A stretch of 64,000 bases of DNA from Hydractinia symbiolongicarpus (lineage: Eukaryota; Cnidaria; Hydrozoa; Anthoathecata; Hydractiniidae): NCBI RefSeq assembly GCF_029227915.1, contig NC_079876.1, forward strand, positions 33,339,828 to 33,403,827, in the 5' to 3' direction. Positions 49,814 to 60,080 of the stretch are shown one piece after another; within the stretch, counting starts at the first letter, position 1, and each line of letters opens with the position of its first letter. A model generated the notes under the pieces. It was given only the letters and a program-made list of their open reading frames with translations, did not search any database and had not been told where the DNA came from. A program made the position numbers and the translations under genes.

Positions 49814-52800
49814 AGCGTCTCATCAAAAATGAAAACATTTTTGAAAACTACAAGTCTCATGCGTTTTAGTGGTAAAAAAATAATTTAAAAAATCGTTCGG
49901 GAAATGAGTTTACTCCCTGGATACTTTCTTTTTATACTTTGGAATATGCGGGCCGAGTCCGGGGTTTACGGGAAATGGCGGGTTTTCGTTTGCCGGCGAT
50001 TAAACTTCTTTTATTCAGCGTCTCATCAAAAATGAAAACATTTTTAAAAACTACAAGTCTCATGGGCTTTAATGGTGAAATAATAATTTAAAAAATCGTT
50101 CGGGAAATGTGTTTACACCCTGGGTACTTTCTTTGTATACTTTTGACTATACGGGCAGAGTCCGGGATTTACGGGAAATCGCAGTTTTTCGTTTGCCGGC
50201 GATTAAACTTCTTTTATTCAGCGTCTCATCAAAAATGAAAACATTTTTGAAAACTACAAGTCTCATGCGTTTTAGTGGTGAAAAAATATTTTAAAAAATC
50301 GTTCGGAAAATGAGTTTACTCCCTGGGTACTTTCTTCGTATACTTTTGACTATACGGGCCGAGTCCGGGATTTACGGGAAGTCGCGGGTTTTCGTTTGCC
50401 GGCGTTTAAACTTCTTTTATTCAGCGTTTCATCAAAAATGAAAACATTTTTAAAAACTACAAGTCTCATGGGTTTTAGTGGTGAAATAATAATTTAAAAA
50501 ATCGTTCGGGAAATGCGTTTACACCTTGGGTACTTTCTTTGTATACTTTTGACTATACGGGCCGAGTCCGGGATTTACGGGAAATCGCAGGTTTTCGTTT
50601 GCCGGCGATTAAACTTCTTTTATTCAGCGTCTCATCAAAAATGAAAACATTTTTGAAAACTACAAGTCTCATGGGCTTTAATGGTGAAATAATAATTTAA
50701 AAAATCGTTCGGGAAATGAGTTTACACCCTGGGTACTTTCTTTGTATACTTTTGACTATACGGGCAGAGTCCGGGATTTACGGGAAATCGCAGGTTTTCG
50801 TTTGCCGGCGATTAAACTTCTTTCATTCAGCGTCTCATCAAAAATGAAAACATTTTTGAAAACTACAAGTCTCATGCGTTTTAGCGGTGAAAATATAATT
50901 TAAAAAATCGTTTGGGAAATGAGTTTACTCCCTGGGTACTTTCTTTGTATACTTTTGACTATACGGGCCGAATCCGGGATTTACGGGAAGTCGCGGGTTT
51001 TCGTTTGCCGGCGATTAACCTTCTTCTAATCAGCGTCTCATCAAAAATGAAAACATTTTTAAAAACTACAAGTCTCATGGGCTTTAGTGGTGAAATAATA
51101 ATTTAAAAAATCGTTCGGGAAATGAGTTTACACCCTGGGTACTTTCTTTGTATACTTTTGACTATACGGGCCGAGTCCGGGATTTACGGGAAATCGCAGG
51201 TTTTCGTTTGCCGGCGATTAAACTTCTTTTATTAAGCGTCTCATTAAAAATGAAAACATTTTTGAAAACTACAAGTCTCATGCGTTTTAGTGGTGAAAAA
51301 ATAATTTAAAAAATCGTTCGGGAAATGAGTTTACTTCCTGGGTACTTTCTTTGTATACTTTTGATTATACGGACCGAGTCCAGGGTTTACGGGAAATGGC
51401 GGGTTTTCGTTTGCCGGCGATTAAACTTCTTTTATTCAGCGTCTCATCAAAAATGAAAACATTTTTGAAAACTACAAGTCTCATGCGTTTTAGTGGTGAA
51501 AAGATAATTTAAAAAATCGTTTTGGAAATGAGTTTACACCCTGGGTACTTTCTTTGTATACTTTTGACTATACGGGCCGAGTCCGGGATTTACGGGAAAT
51601 CGCAGGTTTTCGTTTGCCGGCGATTAAACTTCTTTTATTCAGCGTCTCATAAAAAATGAAAACATTTTTGAAAACTACAAGTCTCATGCGTTTTAGTGGT
51701 GAAAAAATAATTTAAAAAATCGTGCGGGAAATGAGTTTACTTCCTGGGTACTTTCTTTGTATACTTTTGATTATAAGGACCGAGTCCGGGGTTTACGGGA
51801 AATGGCGGGTTTTCGTTTGCCGGCGATTAAACTTCTTTTATTCAGCGTCTCATCAAAAATGAAAACTTTTTTGAAAACTACAAGTCTCATGCGTTTTAGT
51901 GGTAAAAAAATAATTTAAAAAATCGTTCGGGAAATGAGTTTACTCCCTGGGTACTTTCTTTGTATACTTTTGAATATGCGGGCCGAGTCCGGGGTTTACG
52001 GGAAATGGCAGGTTTTCGTTTGCCGGCGATTAAACTTCTTTTATTCAGCGTCTCATCAAAAATGAAAACATTTTTGAAAACTACAAGTCTCATGGGCTTT
52101 AATGGTGAAATAATAATTTAAAAAATCGTTCGGGAAATGAGTTTACACCCTGGGTACTTTCTTTGTATACTTTTGACTATACGGGCAGAGTCCGGGATTT
52201 ACGGGAAATCGCAGGTTTTCGTTTGCCGGCGATTAAACTTCTTTCATTCAGCGTCTCATCAAAAATGAAAACATTTTTGAAAACTACAAGTCTCATGCGT
52301 TTTAGTGGTGAAAATATAATTTAAAAAATCGTTTTGGAAATGAGTTTACTCCCTGGGTACTTTCTTTGTATACTTTTGACTATACGGGCCGAATCCGGGA
52401 TTTACGGGAAGTCGCGGGTTTTCGTTTGCCGGCGATTAAACTTCTTTTAATCAGCGTCTCATCAAAAATGAAAACATTTTTAAAAACTACAAGTCTCATG
52501 GGCTTTAGTGGTGAAATAATAATTTAAAAAATCGTTCGGGAAATGAGTTTACACCCTGGGTTCTTTCTTTGTATACTTTTGACTATACGGGCCGAGTCCG
52601 GGATTTACGGGAAATCGCAGGTTTTCGTTTGCCGGCGATTAAACTTCTTTTATTAAGCGTCTCATCAAAAATGAAAACATTTTTGAAAACTACAAGTCTC
52701 ATGCGTTTTAGTGGTGAAAAAATAATTTAAAAAATCGTTCTGGAAATGAGTTTACTTCCTGGGTACTTTCTTTGTATACTTTTGATTATACGGACCGAGT

Positions 52801-52907
52801 CCAGGGTTTACGGGAAATGGCGGGTTTTCGTTTGCCGGCGATTAAACTTCTTTTATTCAGCGTCTCATCAAAAATGAAAACATTTTTGAAAACTGCAAGT
52901 CTCATGC
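49814..52907 (-). repeat. Left arm of a 3,094-bp near-perfect palindrome
   Basis: Every base x in this arm pairs with base 106,266 - x in the right arm. I compared all sixteen monomers. Rare variants match at mirrored positions: AATCAGCG at 52,449 with CGCTGATT in the right arm; AAGAAAGAACCC in the right arm with GGGTTCTTTCTT at 52,558; ATTATAAGGACC near 51,770; GAAAACTTTTTTG near 51,860; and TTTGGAATATGC near 49,938. The only mismatch I saw is G at 52,895 against T at 53,371. The outer end is at 49,814, where the two sides diverge (A at 49,813 against G at 56,453). Confidence 0.95.
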
Positions 52908-52909
52908 TC
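52906..52909. other. Orientation-switch junction 2 (minus to plus)
   Basis: The minus-oriented monomer breaks at AAGTCTCATGC (ending 52,907), where CGTTTTAGTGG would normally follow as GCGTTTT. The plus-oriented monomer starts at once as TCATTTCCAAAACG (52,908). Only the single C at 52,907 fits both sides. The join is not in monomer register: phase 46 on the minus strand meets phase 1 on the plus strand. This point is the inner end of the left palindrome arm. Confidence 0.95.
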
Positions 52910-53358
52910 ATTTCCAAAACGATTTTTTAAATTATCTTTTAACCACTAAAACGCATGAGACTTGTAGTTTTCAAAATTGTTTTCATTTTTGATGAGACGC
53001 TGAATAAAAGAAGTTTAATCGCCGGCAAACGAAAACCCACCATTTCCCGTAAACCCCAGACTCGGTCCGTATAATCAAAAGTATACAAAGAAAGTACCCA
53101 GGAAGTAAACTCATTTCCCGCACGATTTTTTAAATTATTTTTTCACCACTAAAACGCATGAGACTTGTAGTTTTCAAAAATGTTTTCATTTTTTATGAGA
53201 CGCTGAATAAAAGAAGTTTAATCGCCGGCAAACGAAAACCTGCGATTTCCTGTAAATCCTGGACTCGGCCCGTATAGTCAAAAGTATACAAAGAAAGTAC
53301 CCAGGGTGTAAACTCATTTCCAAAACGATTTTTTAAATTATCTTTTCACCACTAAAAC
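52908..53358 (+). repeat. 451-bp palindrome spacer
   Basis: About 2.2 plus-oriented monomers (starts 52,908; 53,111; 53,314) separate the palindrome arms. The monomer at 53,111 has the rare CCCGCACG and TTTTTTATGAGACG variants. These recur at 54,532 and near 63,650, so the spacer belongs to the block 3 HOR and not to block 2. It corresponds to 54,329-54,779 at the 1,421-bp offset. Confidence 0.9.
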
Positions 53359-53516
53359 GCATGAGACTTGTAGTTTTCAAAAATGTTTTCATTTTTGATG
53401 AGACGCTGAATAAAAGAAGTTTAATCGCCGGCAAACGAAAACCCGCCATTTCCCGTAAACCCTGGACTCGGTCCGTATAATCAAAAGTATACAAAGAAAG
53501 TACCCAGGAAGTAAAC
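53314..53516 (+). repeat. Representative 203-bp monomer
   Basis: A typical unit, used here to describe the internal layout. Positions 1-14 are TCATTTCC(A/C)(A/G)AACG. Positions 15-33 are an A/T tract (ATTTTTTAAATTAT...), followed by CACCACTAAAACGCATGAG and ACTTGTAGTTTT. Next comes a dyad, then GATGAGACGCTGAATAAAAG, GTTTAATCGCCGGCAAACG (GCCGGC palindrome), a CpG-rich stretch with CCCG repeated, CGTATAGTCAAAAGTATAC (GTATAC palindrome) and finally AAGTACCCAGG. The length is close to one nucleosome plus linker, as in many centromeric satellites. There is one GTAC and one GCCGGC per unit, so either would cut the array to a ~203-bp ladder. Confidence 0.9.
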
Positions 53517-56452
53517 TCATTTCCAGAACGATTTTTTAAATTATTTTTTCACCACTAAAACGCATGAGACTTGTAGTTTTCAAAAATGTTTTCATTTTTG
53601 ATGAGACGCTTAATAAAAGAAGTTTAATCGCCGGCAAACGAAAACCTGCGATTTCCCGTAAATCCCGGACTCGGCCCGTATAGTCAAAAGTATACAAAGA
53701 AAGAACCCAGGGTGTAAACTCATTTCCCGAACGATTTTTTAAATTATTATTTCACCACTAAAGCCCATGAGACTTGTAGTTTTTAAAAATGTTTTCATTT
53801 TTGATGAGACGCTGATTAAAAGAAGTTTAATCGCCGGCAAACGAAAACCCGCGACTTCCCGTAAATCCCGGATTCGGCCCGTATAGTCAAAAGTATACAA
53901 AGAAAGTACCCAGGGAGTAAACTCATTTCCAAAACGATTTTTTAAATTATATTTTCACCACTAAAACGCATGAGACTTGTAGTTTTCAAAAATGTTTTCA
54001 TTTTTGATGAGACGCTGAATGAAAGAAGTTTAATCGCCGGCAAACGAAAACCTGCGATTTCCCGTAAATCCCGGACTCTGCCCGTATAGTCAAAAGTATA
54101 CAAAGAAAGTACCCAGGGTGTAAACTCATTTCCCGAACGATTTTTTAAATTATTATTTCACCATTAAAGCCCATGAGACTTGTAGTTTTCAAAAATGTTT
54201 TCATTTTTGATGAGACGCTGAATAAAAGAAGTTTAATCGCCGGCAAACGAAAACCTGCCATTTCCCGTAAACCCCGGACTCGGCCCGCATATTCAAAAGT
54301 ATACAAAGAAAGTACCCAGGGAGTAAACTCATTTCCCGAACGATTTTTTAAATTATTTTTTTACCACTAAAACGCATGAGACTTGTAGTTTTCAAAAAAG
54401 TTTTCATTTTTGATGAGACGCTGAATAAAAGAAGTTTAATCGCCGGCAAACGAAAACCCGCCATTTCCCGTAAACCCCGGACTCGGTCCTTATAATCAAA
54501 AGTATACAAAGAAAGTACCCAGGAAGTAAACTCATTTCCCGCACGATTTTTTAAATTATTTTTTCACCACTAAAACGCATGAGACTTGTAGTTTTCAAAA
54601 ATGTTTTCATTTTTTATGAGACGCTGAATAAAAGAAGTTTAATCGCCGGCAAACGAAAACCTGCGATTTCCCGTAAATCCCGGACTCGGCCCGTATAGTC
54701 AAAAGTATACAAAGAAAGTACCCAGGGTGTAAACTCATTTCCAAAACGATTTTTTAAATTATCTTTTCACCACTAAAACGCATGAGACTTGTAGTTTTCA
54801 AAAATGTTTTCATTTTTGATGAGACGCTGAATAAAAGAAGTTTAATCGCCGGCAAACGAAAACCCGCCATTTCCCGTAAACCCTGGACTCGGTCCGTATA
54901 ATCAAAAGTATACAAAGAAAGTACCCAGGAAGTAAACTCATTTCCCGAACGATTTTTTAAATTATTTTTTCACCACTAAAACGCATGAGACTTGTAGTTT
55001 TCAAAAATGTTTTCATTTTTAATGAGACGCTTAATAAAAGAAGTTTAATCGCCGGCAAACGAAAACCTGCGATTTCCCGTAAATCCCGGACTCGGCCCGT
55101 ATAGTCAAAAGTATACAAAGAAAGTACCCAGGGTGTAAACTCATTTCCCGAACGATTTTTTAAATTATTATTTCACCACTAAAGCCCATGAGACTTGTAG
55201 TTTTTAAAAATGTTTTCATTTTTGATGAGACGCTGATTAGAAGAAGGTTAATCGCCGGCAAACGAAAACCCGCGACTTCCCGTAAATCCCGGATTCGGCC
55301 CGTATAGTCAAAAGTATACAAAGAAAGTACCCAGGGAGTAAACTCATTTCCCAAACGATTTTTTAAATTATATTTTCACCGCTAAAACGCATGAGACTTG
55401 TAGTTTTCAAAAATGTTTTCATTTTTGATGAGACGCTGAATGAAAGAAGTTTAATCGCCGGCAAACGAAAACCTGCGATTTCCCGTAAATCCCGGACTCT
55501 GCCCGTATAGTCAAAAGTATACAAAGAAAGTACCCAGGGTGTAAACTCATTTCCCGAACGATTTTTTAAATTATTATTTCACCATTAAAGCCCATGAGAC
55601 TTGTAGTTTTCAAAAATGTTTTCATTTTTGATGAGACGCTGAATAAAAGAAGTTTAATCGCCGGCAAACGAAAACCTGCGATTTCCCGTAAATCCCGGAC
55701 TCGGCCCGTATAGTCAAAAGTATACAAAGAAAGTACCCAAGGTGTAAACGCATTTCCCGAACGATTTTTTAAATTATTATTTCACCACTAAAACCCATGA
55801 GACTTGTAGTTTTTAAAAATGTTTTCATTTTTGATGAAACGCTGAATAAAAGAAGTTTAAACGCCGGCAAACGAAAACCCGCGACTTCCCGTAAATCCCG
55901 GACTCGGCCCGTATAGTCAAAAGTATACGAAGAAAGTACCCAGGGAGTAAACTCATTTTCCGAACGATTTTTTAAAATATTTTTTCACCACTAAAACGCA
56001 TGAGACTTGTAGTTTTCAAAAATGTTTTCATTTTTGATGAGACGCTGAATAAAAGAAGTTTAATCGCCGGCAAACGAAAAACTGCGATTTCCCGTAAATC
56101 CCGGACTCTGCCCGTATAGTCAAAAGTATACAAAGAAAGTACCCAGGGTGTAAACACATTTCCCGAACGATTTTTTAAATTATTATTTCACCATTAAAGC
56201 CCATGAGACTTGTAGTTTTTAAAAATGTTTTCATTTTTGATGAGACGCTGAATAAAAGAAGTTTAATCGCCGGCAAACGAAAACCCGCCATTTCCCGTAA
56301 ACCCCGGACTCGGCCCGCATATTCCAAAGTATAAAAAGAAAGTATCCAGGGAGTAAACTCATTTCCCGAACGATTTTTTAAATTATTTTTTTACCACTAA
56401 AACGCATGAGACTTGTAGTTTTCAAAAATGTTTTCATTTTTGATGAGACGCT
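53359..56452 (+). repeat. Right arm of a 3,094-bp near-perfect palindrome
   Basis: This is the mirror of 49,814-52,907 with equal length and no indel, so the axis lies at 53,133. The arm holds about 15 monomers and itself contains a 7-monomer HOR with a 1,421-bp offset. Copies within that HOR differ at a dozen or more sites over ~1.2 kb, far more than the two palindrome arms differ from each other. The arm pair is therefore younger than the HOR it contains, or has been homogenised by conversion. Confidence 0.95.
53377..53398. other. Conserved 9-bp dyad in the monomer (example copy)
   Basis: TCAAAAATG (53,377-53,385), a TTTT loop (53,386-53,389), and CATTTTTGA (53,390-53,398) form a perfect inverted repeat with 9-bp arms. 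It recurs in most monomers with TTCAAAAATG. In the common TTTAAAAATG subfamily the arms shorten to 7 bp, and in the subfamily with CATATTTGATGGG the dyad is mostly lost. It could extrude as a short hairpin. Whether it does so, or binds any protein, is unknown. Confidence 0.7.
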
Positions 56453-57932
56453 GAATAAAAGAAGTTTAATCGCCGGCAAACGAAAACCTGCGATTTCCCG
56501 TAAATCCCGGACTCGGCCCGTATAGTCAAAAGTATACAAAGAAAGTACCCAAGGTGTAAACGCATTTCCCGAACGATTTTTTAAATTATTATTTCACCAC
56601 TAAAGCCCATGAGACTTGTAGTTTTTAAAAATGTTTTCATTTTTGATGAAACGCTGAATAAAAGAAGTTTAAACGCCGGCAAACGAAAATCCGCGACTTC
56701 CCGTAAATCCCGGACTCGGCCCGTATAGTCAAAAGTAAACGAAGAAAGTACCCAGGGAGTAAACTCATTTTCCGAACGATTTTTTAAAATATTTTTTCAC
56801 CACTAAAACACATGAGACTTGTAGTTTTCAAAAATGTTTTCATTTTTGATGAGACGCTGAATAAAAGAAGTTTAATCGCCGGCAAACGAAAAACTGCGAT
56901 TTCCCGTAAATCCCGGACTCTGCCCGTATAGTCAAAAGTATACAAAGAAAGTACCCAGGGTGTAAACTCATTTCCCGAACGATTTTTTAAATTATTATTT
57001 CACCATTAAAGCCCATGAGACTTGTAGTTTTCAAAAATGTTTTCATTTTTGATGAGACGCTGAATAAAAGAAGTTTAATCGCCGGCAAACGAAAACCTGC
57101 GATTTCCCGTAAATCCCGGACTCGGCCCGTATAGTCAAAAGTATACAAAGAAAGTACCCAGGGTGTAAACGCATTTCCCGAACGATTTTTTAAATTATTA
57201 TTTCACCACTAAAGCCCATGAGACTTGTAGTTTTTAAAAATGTTTTCATTTTTGATGAAACGCTGAATAAAAGAAGTTTAAACGCCGGCAAACGAAAACC
57301 CGCGACTTCCCGTAAATCCCGGACTCGGCCCGTATAGTCAAAAGTATACGAAGAAAGTACCCAGGGAGTAAACTCATTTTCCGAACGATTTTTTAAAATA
57401 TTTTTTCACCACTAAATCGCATGAGACTTGTAGTTTTCAAAAATGTTTTCATTTTTGATGAGACGCTGAATAAAAGAAGTTTAATCGCCGGCAAACGAAA
57501 ACCTGCGATTTCCCGTAAATCCCGGACTCGGCCCGTATAGTCAAAAGTATACGAAGAAAGTACCCAGGGAGTAAACTCATTTTCCGAACGATTTTTTAAA
57601 ATATTTTTTCACCACTAAATCGCATGAGACTTGTAGTTTTCAAAAATGTTTTCATTTTTGATGAGACGCTGAATAAAAGAAGTTTAATCGCCGGCAAACG
57701 AAAACCCGCCATTTCCCGTAAACCCCGGACTCGGCCCGCATATTCAAAAGTATAAAAAGAAAGTACCCAGGGAGTAAACTCATTTCCCGAACGATTTTTT
57801 AAATTATTTTTTTACCGCTAAAACGCATGAGACTTGTAGTTTTCAAAAATGTTTTCATTTTTGATGAGACGCTGAATAAAAGAAGTTTAATCGCCGGCAA
57901 ACGAAAACCCGCCATTTCCCGTAAACCCCGGA
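55750..57932 (+). repeat. Irregular HOR of GTATACGAAG and GCATATTC monomers
   Basis: The GTAAACGCATTTCCC monomer with GATGAAACG and TTTAAACGCCGG starts at 55,750 and recurs at 56,562 (812 bp) and 57,171 (609 bp). The AAAATATTTTTTC monomer follows each time. Monomers at 57,373 and 57,576 are adjacent near-copies with CACTAAATCGCATGAG, and those at 57,780 and 57,983 are adjacent copies with TTACCGCTAAAACGC. These are simple one-monomer gains. Confidence 0.85.
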
Positions 57933-59558
57933 CTCGGCCCGCATATTCAAAAGTATAAAAAGAAAGTACCCAGGGAGTAAACTCATTTCCCGAACGATTT
58001 TTTAAATTATTTTTTTACCGCTAAAACGCATGAGACTTGTAGTTTTCAAAAATGTTTTCATTTTTGATGAGACGCTGAATAAAAGAAGTTTAATCGCCGG
58101 CAAACGAAAACCAGCGATTTCCCGTAAATCCCGGACTCGGCCCGTATAGTCAAAAGTTTACAAAGAAAGTACCCAGGGTGTAAACTCATTTCCCGAACGA
58201 TTTTTTAAATTATTATTTCACCATTAAATCCCATGAGACTTGTAGTTTTCAAAAATGTTTTCATTTTTGATGAGACGCTGAATAAAAGAAGTTTAATCGC
58301 CGGCAAACGAAAACCCGCCATTTCCCGTAAAACCCCGGACTCGGCCCGCATATTCAAAAGTATAAAAAGAAAGTAGCCAGGGAGTAAACTCATTTCCCGA
58401 ACGATTTTTTAAATTATTTTTTTACCACTAAAACGCATGAGACTTGTAGTTTTCAAAAATGTTTTCATTTTTGATGAGACGCTGAATAAAAGAAGTTTAA
58501 TCGCCGGCAAACGAAAATCTGCGATTTCCCGTAAATCCCGGACTCGGCCCGTATAGTCAAAAGTATACAAAGAAAGTACCCAGGGTGTAAACGCATTTCC
58601 CGAACGATTTTTTAAATTATTATTTCACCACTAAAGCCCATGAGACTTGTAGTTTTTAAAAATGTTTTCATTTTTGATGAAACGCTGAATAAAAGAAGTT
58701 TAAACCCCGGCAAACGAAAACCCGCGACTTCCCGTAAATCCCGGACTCGGCCCGCATATTCAAAAGTATAAAAAGAAAGTACCCAGGGAGTAAACTCATT
58801 TCCCGAACGATTTTTTAAATTATTTTTTTACCGCTAAAACGCATGAGACTTGTAGTTTTCAAAAATGTTTTCATTTTTGATGAGACGCTGAATAAAAGAA
58901 GTTTAATCGCCGGCAAACGAAAACCAGCGATTTCCCGTAAATCCCGGACTCGGCCCGTATAGTCAAAAGTTTACAAAGAAAGTACCCAGGGTGTAAACTC
59001 ATTTCCCGAACGATTTTTTAAATTATTATTTCACCATTAAATCCCATGAGACTTGTAGTTTTCAAAAATGTTTTCATTTTTGATGAGACGCTGAATAAAA
59101 GAAGTTTAATCGCCGGCAAACGAAAACCCGCCATTTCCCGTAAAACCCCGGACTCGGCCCGCATATTCAAAAGTATAAAAAGAAAGTAGCCAGGGAGTAA
59201 ACTCATTTCCCGAACGATTTTTTAAATTATTTTTTTACCACTAAAACGCATGAGACTTGTAGTTTTCAAAAATGTTTTCATTTTTGATGAGACGCTGAAT
59301 AAAAGAAGTTTAATCGCCGGCAAACGAAAATCTGCGATTTCCCGTAAATCCCGGACTCGGCCCGTATAGTCAAAAGTATACAAAGAAAGTACCCAGGGTG
59401 TAAACGCATTTCCCGAACGATTTTTTAAATTATTATTTCACCACTAAAGCCCATGAGACTTGTAGTTTTTAAAAATGTTTTCATTTTTGATGAAACGCTG
59501 AATAAAAGAAGTTTAAACCCCGGCAAACGAAAACCCGCGACTTCCCGTAAATCCCGGA
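57933..59558 (+). repeat. Perfect 813-bp (four-monomer) tandem duplication
   Basis: 57,933-58,745 and 58,746-59,558 look identical by eye. All rare variants are shared: AAAACCAGCG, GTCAAAAGTTTACAAAG, CCATTAAATCCCATGAG, CCCGTAAAACCCC (extra A), AGTAGCCAGGG, AAAATCTGCG and TTTAAACCCCGG. The copies diverge just after 59,558, where CCCGTATAGTC replaces CCCGCATATTC. Their identity makes this one of the youngest events in the window. Confidence 0.9.
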
Positions 59559-60080
59559 CTCGGCCCGTATAGTCAAAAGTATACGAAGAAAGTACCCAGG
59601 GAGTAAACTCATTTTCCGAACGATTTTTTAAAATATTTTTTCACCACTAAAACGCATGAGACTTGTAGTTTTCAAAAATGTTTTCATTTTTGATGAGACG
59701 CTGAATAAAAGAAGTTTAATCGCCGGCAAACGAAAATCTGCGATTTCCCGTAAATCCCGGACTCGGCCCGTATAGTCAAAAGTATACAAAGAAAGTACCC
59801 AGGGTGTAAACGCATTTCCCGAACGATTTTTTAAATTATTATTTCACCACTAAAGCCCATGAGACTTGTAGTTTTTAAAAATGTTTTCATTTTTGATGAA
59901 ACGCTGAATAAAAGAAGTTTAAACCCCGGCAAACGAAAACCCGCGACTTCCCGTAAATCCCGGACTCGGCCCGTATAGTCAAAAGTATACGAAGAAAGTA
60001 CCCAGGGAGTAAACTCATTTTCCGAACGATTTTTTAAAATATTTTTTCACCACTAAAACGCATGAGACTTGTAGTTTTCA
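59270..60080 (+). repeat. Dimer duplication, 406-bp period
   Basis: AAAATCTGCG near 59,327 recurs near 59,733, followed in both by GTAAACGCATTTCCC, TTTAAACCCCGG, CGACTTCCCG, GTATACGAAG and the AAAATATTTTTTC tract. The first unit overlaps the end of the 813-bp duplication, so the dimer event involved sequence already duplicated there. Confidence 0.83.

Larger units (their letters stand above)
24682..52907 (-). repeat. Satellite block 2: same monomer, inverted orientation
   Basis: From 24,682 to 52,907 every monomer is the reverse complement of the block 1 unit. On + it reads GTTTACTC..., then GTATAC, then GCCGGCGATTAAAC, then TTTTAGTGGTG. Dividing the length by 203 gives about 139 copies. The same subfamilies occur, including the form with ATATTATT and a GATGGGACG box seen in block 1 (here near 27,500 and 31,970). 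Its HOR patterns differ from those next to it in block 1. No foreign insertion was seen. Confidence 0.97.
52908..55749 (+). repeat. Seven-monomer HOR, 1,421-bp period, two copies
   Basis: Starts 53,111, 53,314, 53,517, 53,720, 53,923 and 54,126 recur at 54,532, 54,735, 54,938, 55,141, 55,344 and 55,547, all 1,421 bp on. Markers are CCCGCACG with TTTTTTATGAG, CCCTGGACTCGGTCCG with ATAATC, GCTTAATAAAAG, GCTGATTA, CGACTTCCCG with GGATTCGG, GACTCTGCCCG, and CACCATTAAAGCCC. Differences by eye are a dozen or more over ~1.2 kb. Confidence 0.9.

Noticed and set aside
53314-53516. CENP-B box
   Set aside because: TTCG occurs in the monomer (GTTCGGGAAA and TTTCGTTTGCC on the minus-oriented reading), but neither site has the spaced A and CGGG that the box requires.
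53314-53516. tRNA or Pol III promoter origin of the monomer
   Set aside because: No A box or B box of the required form was seen on either strand.
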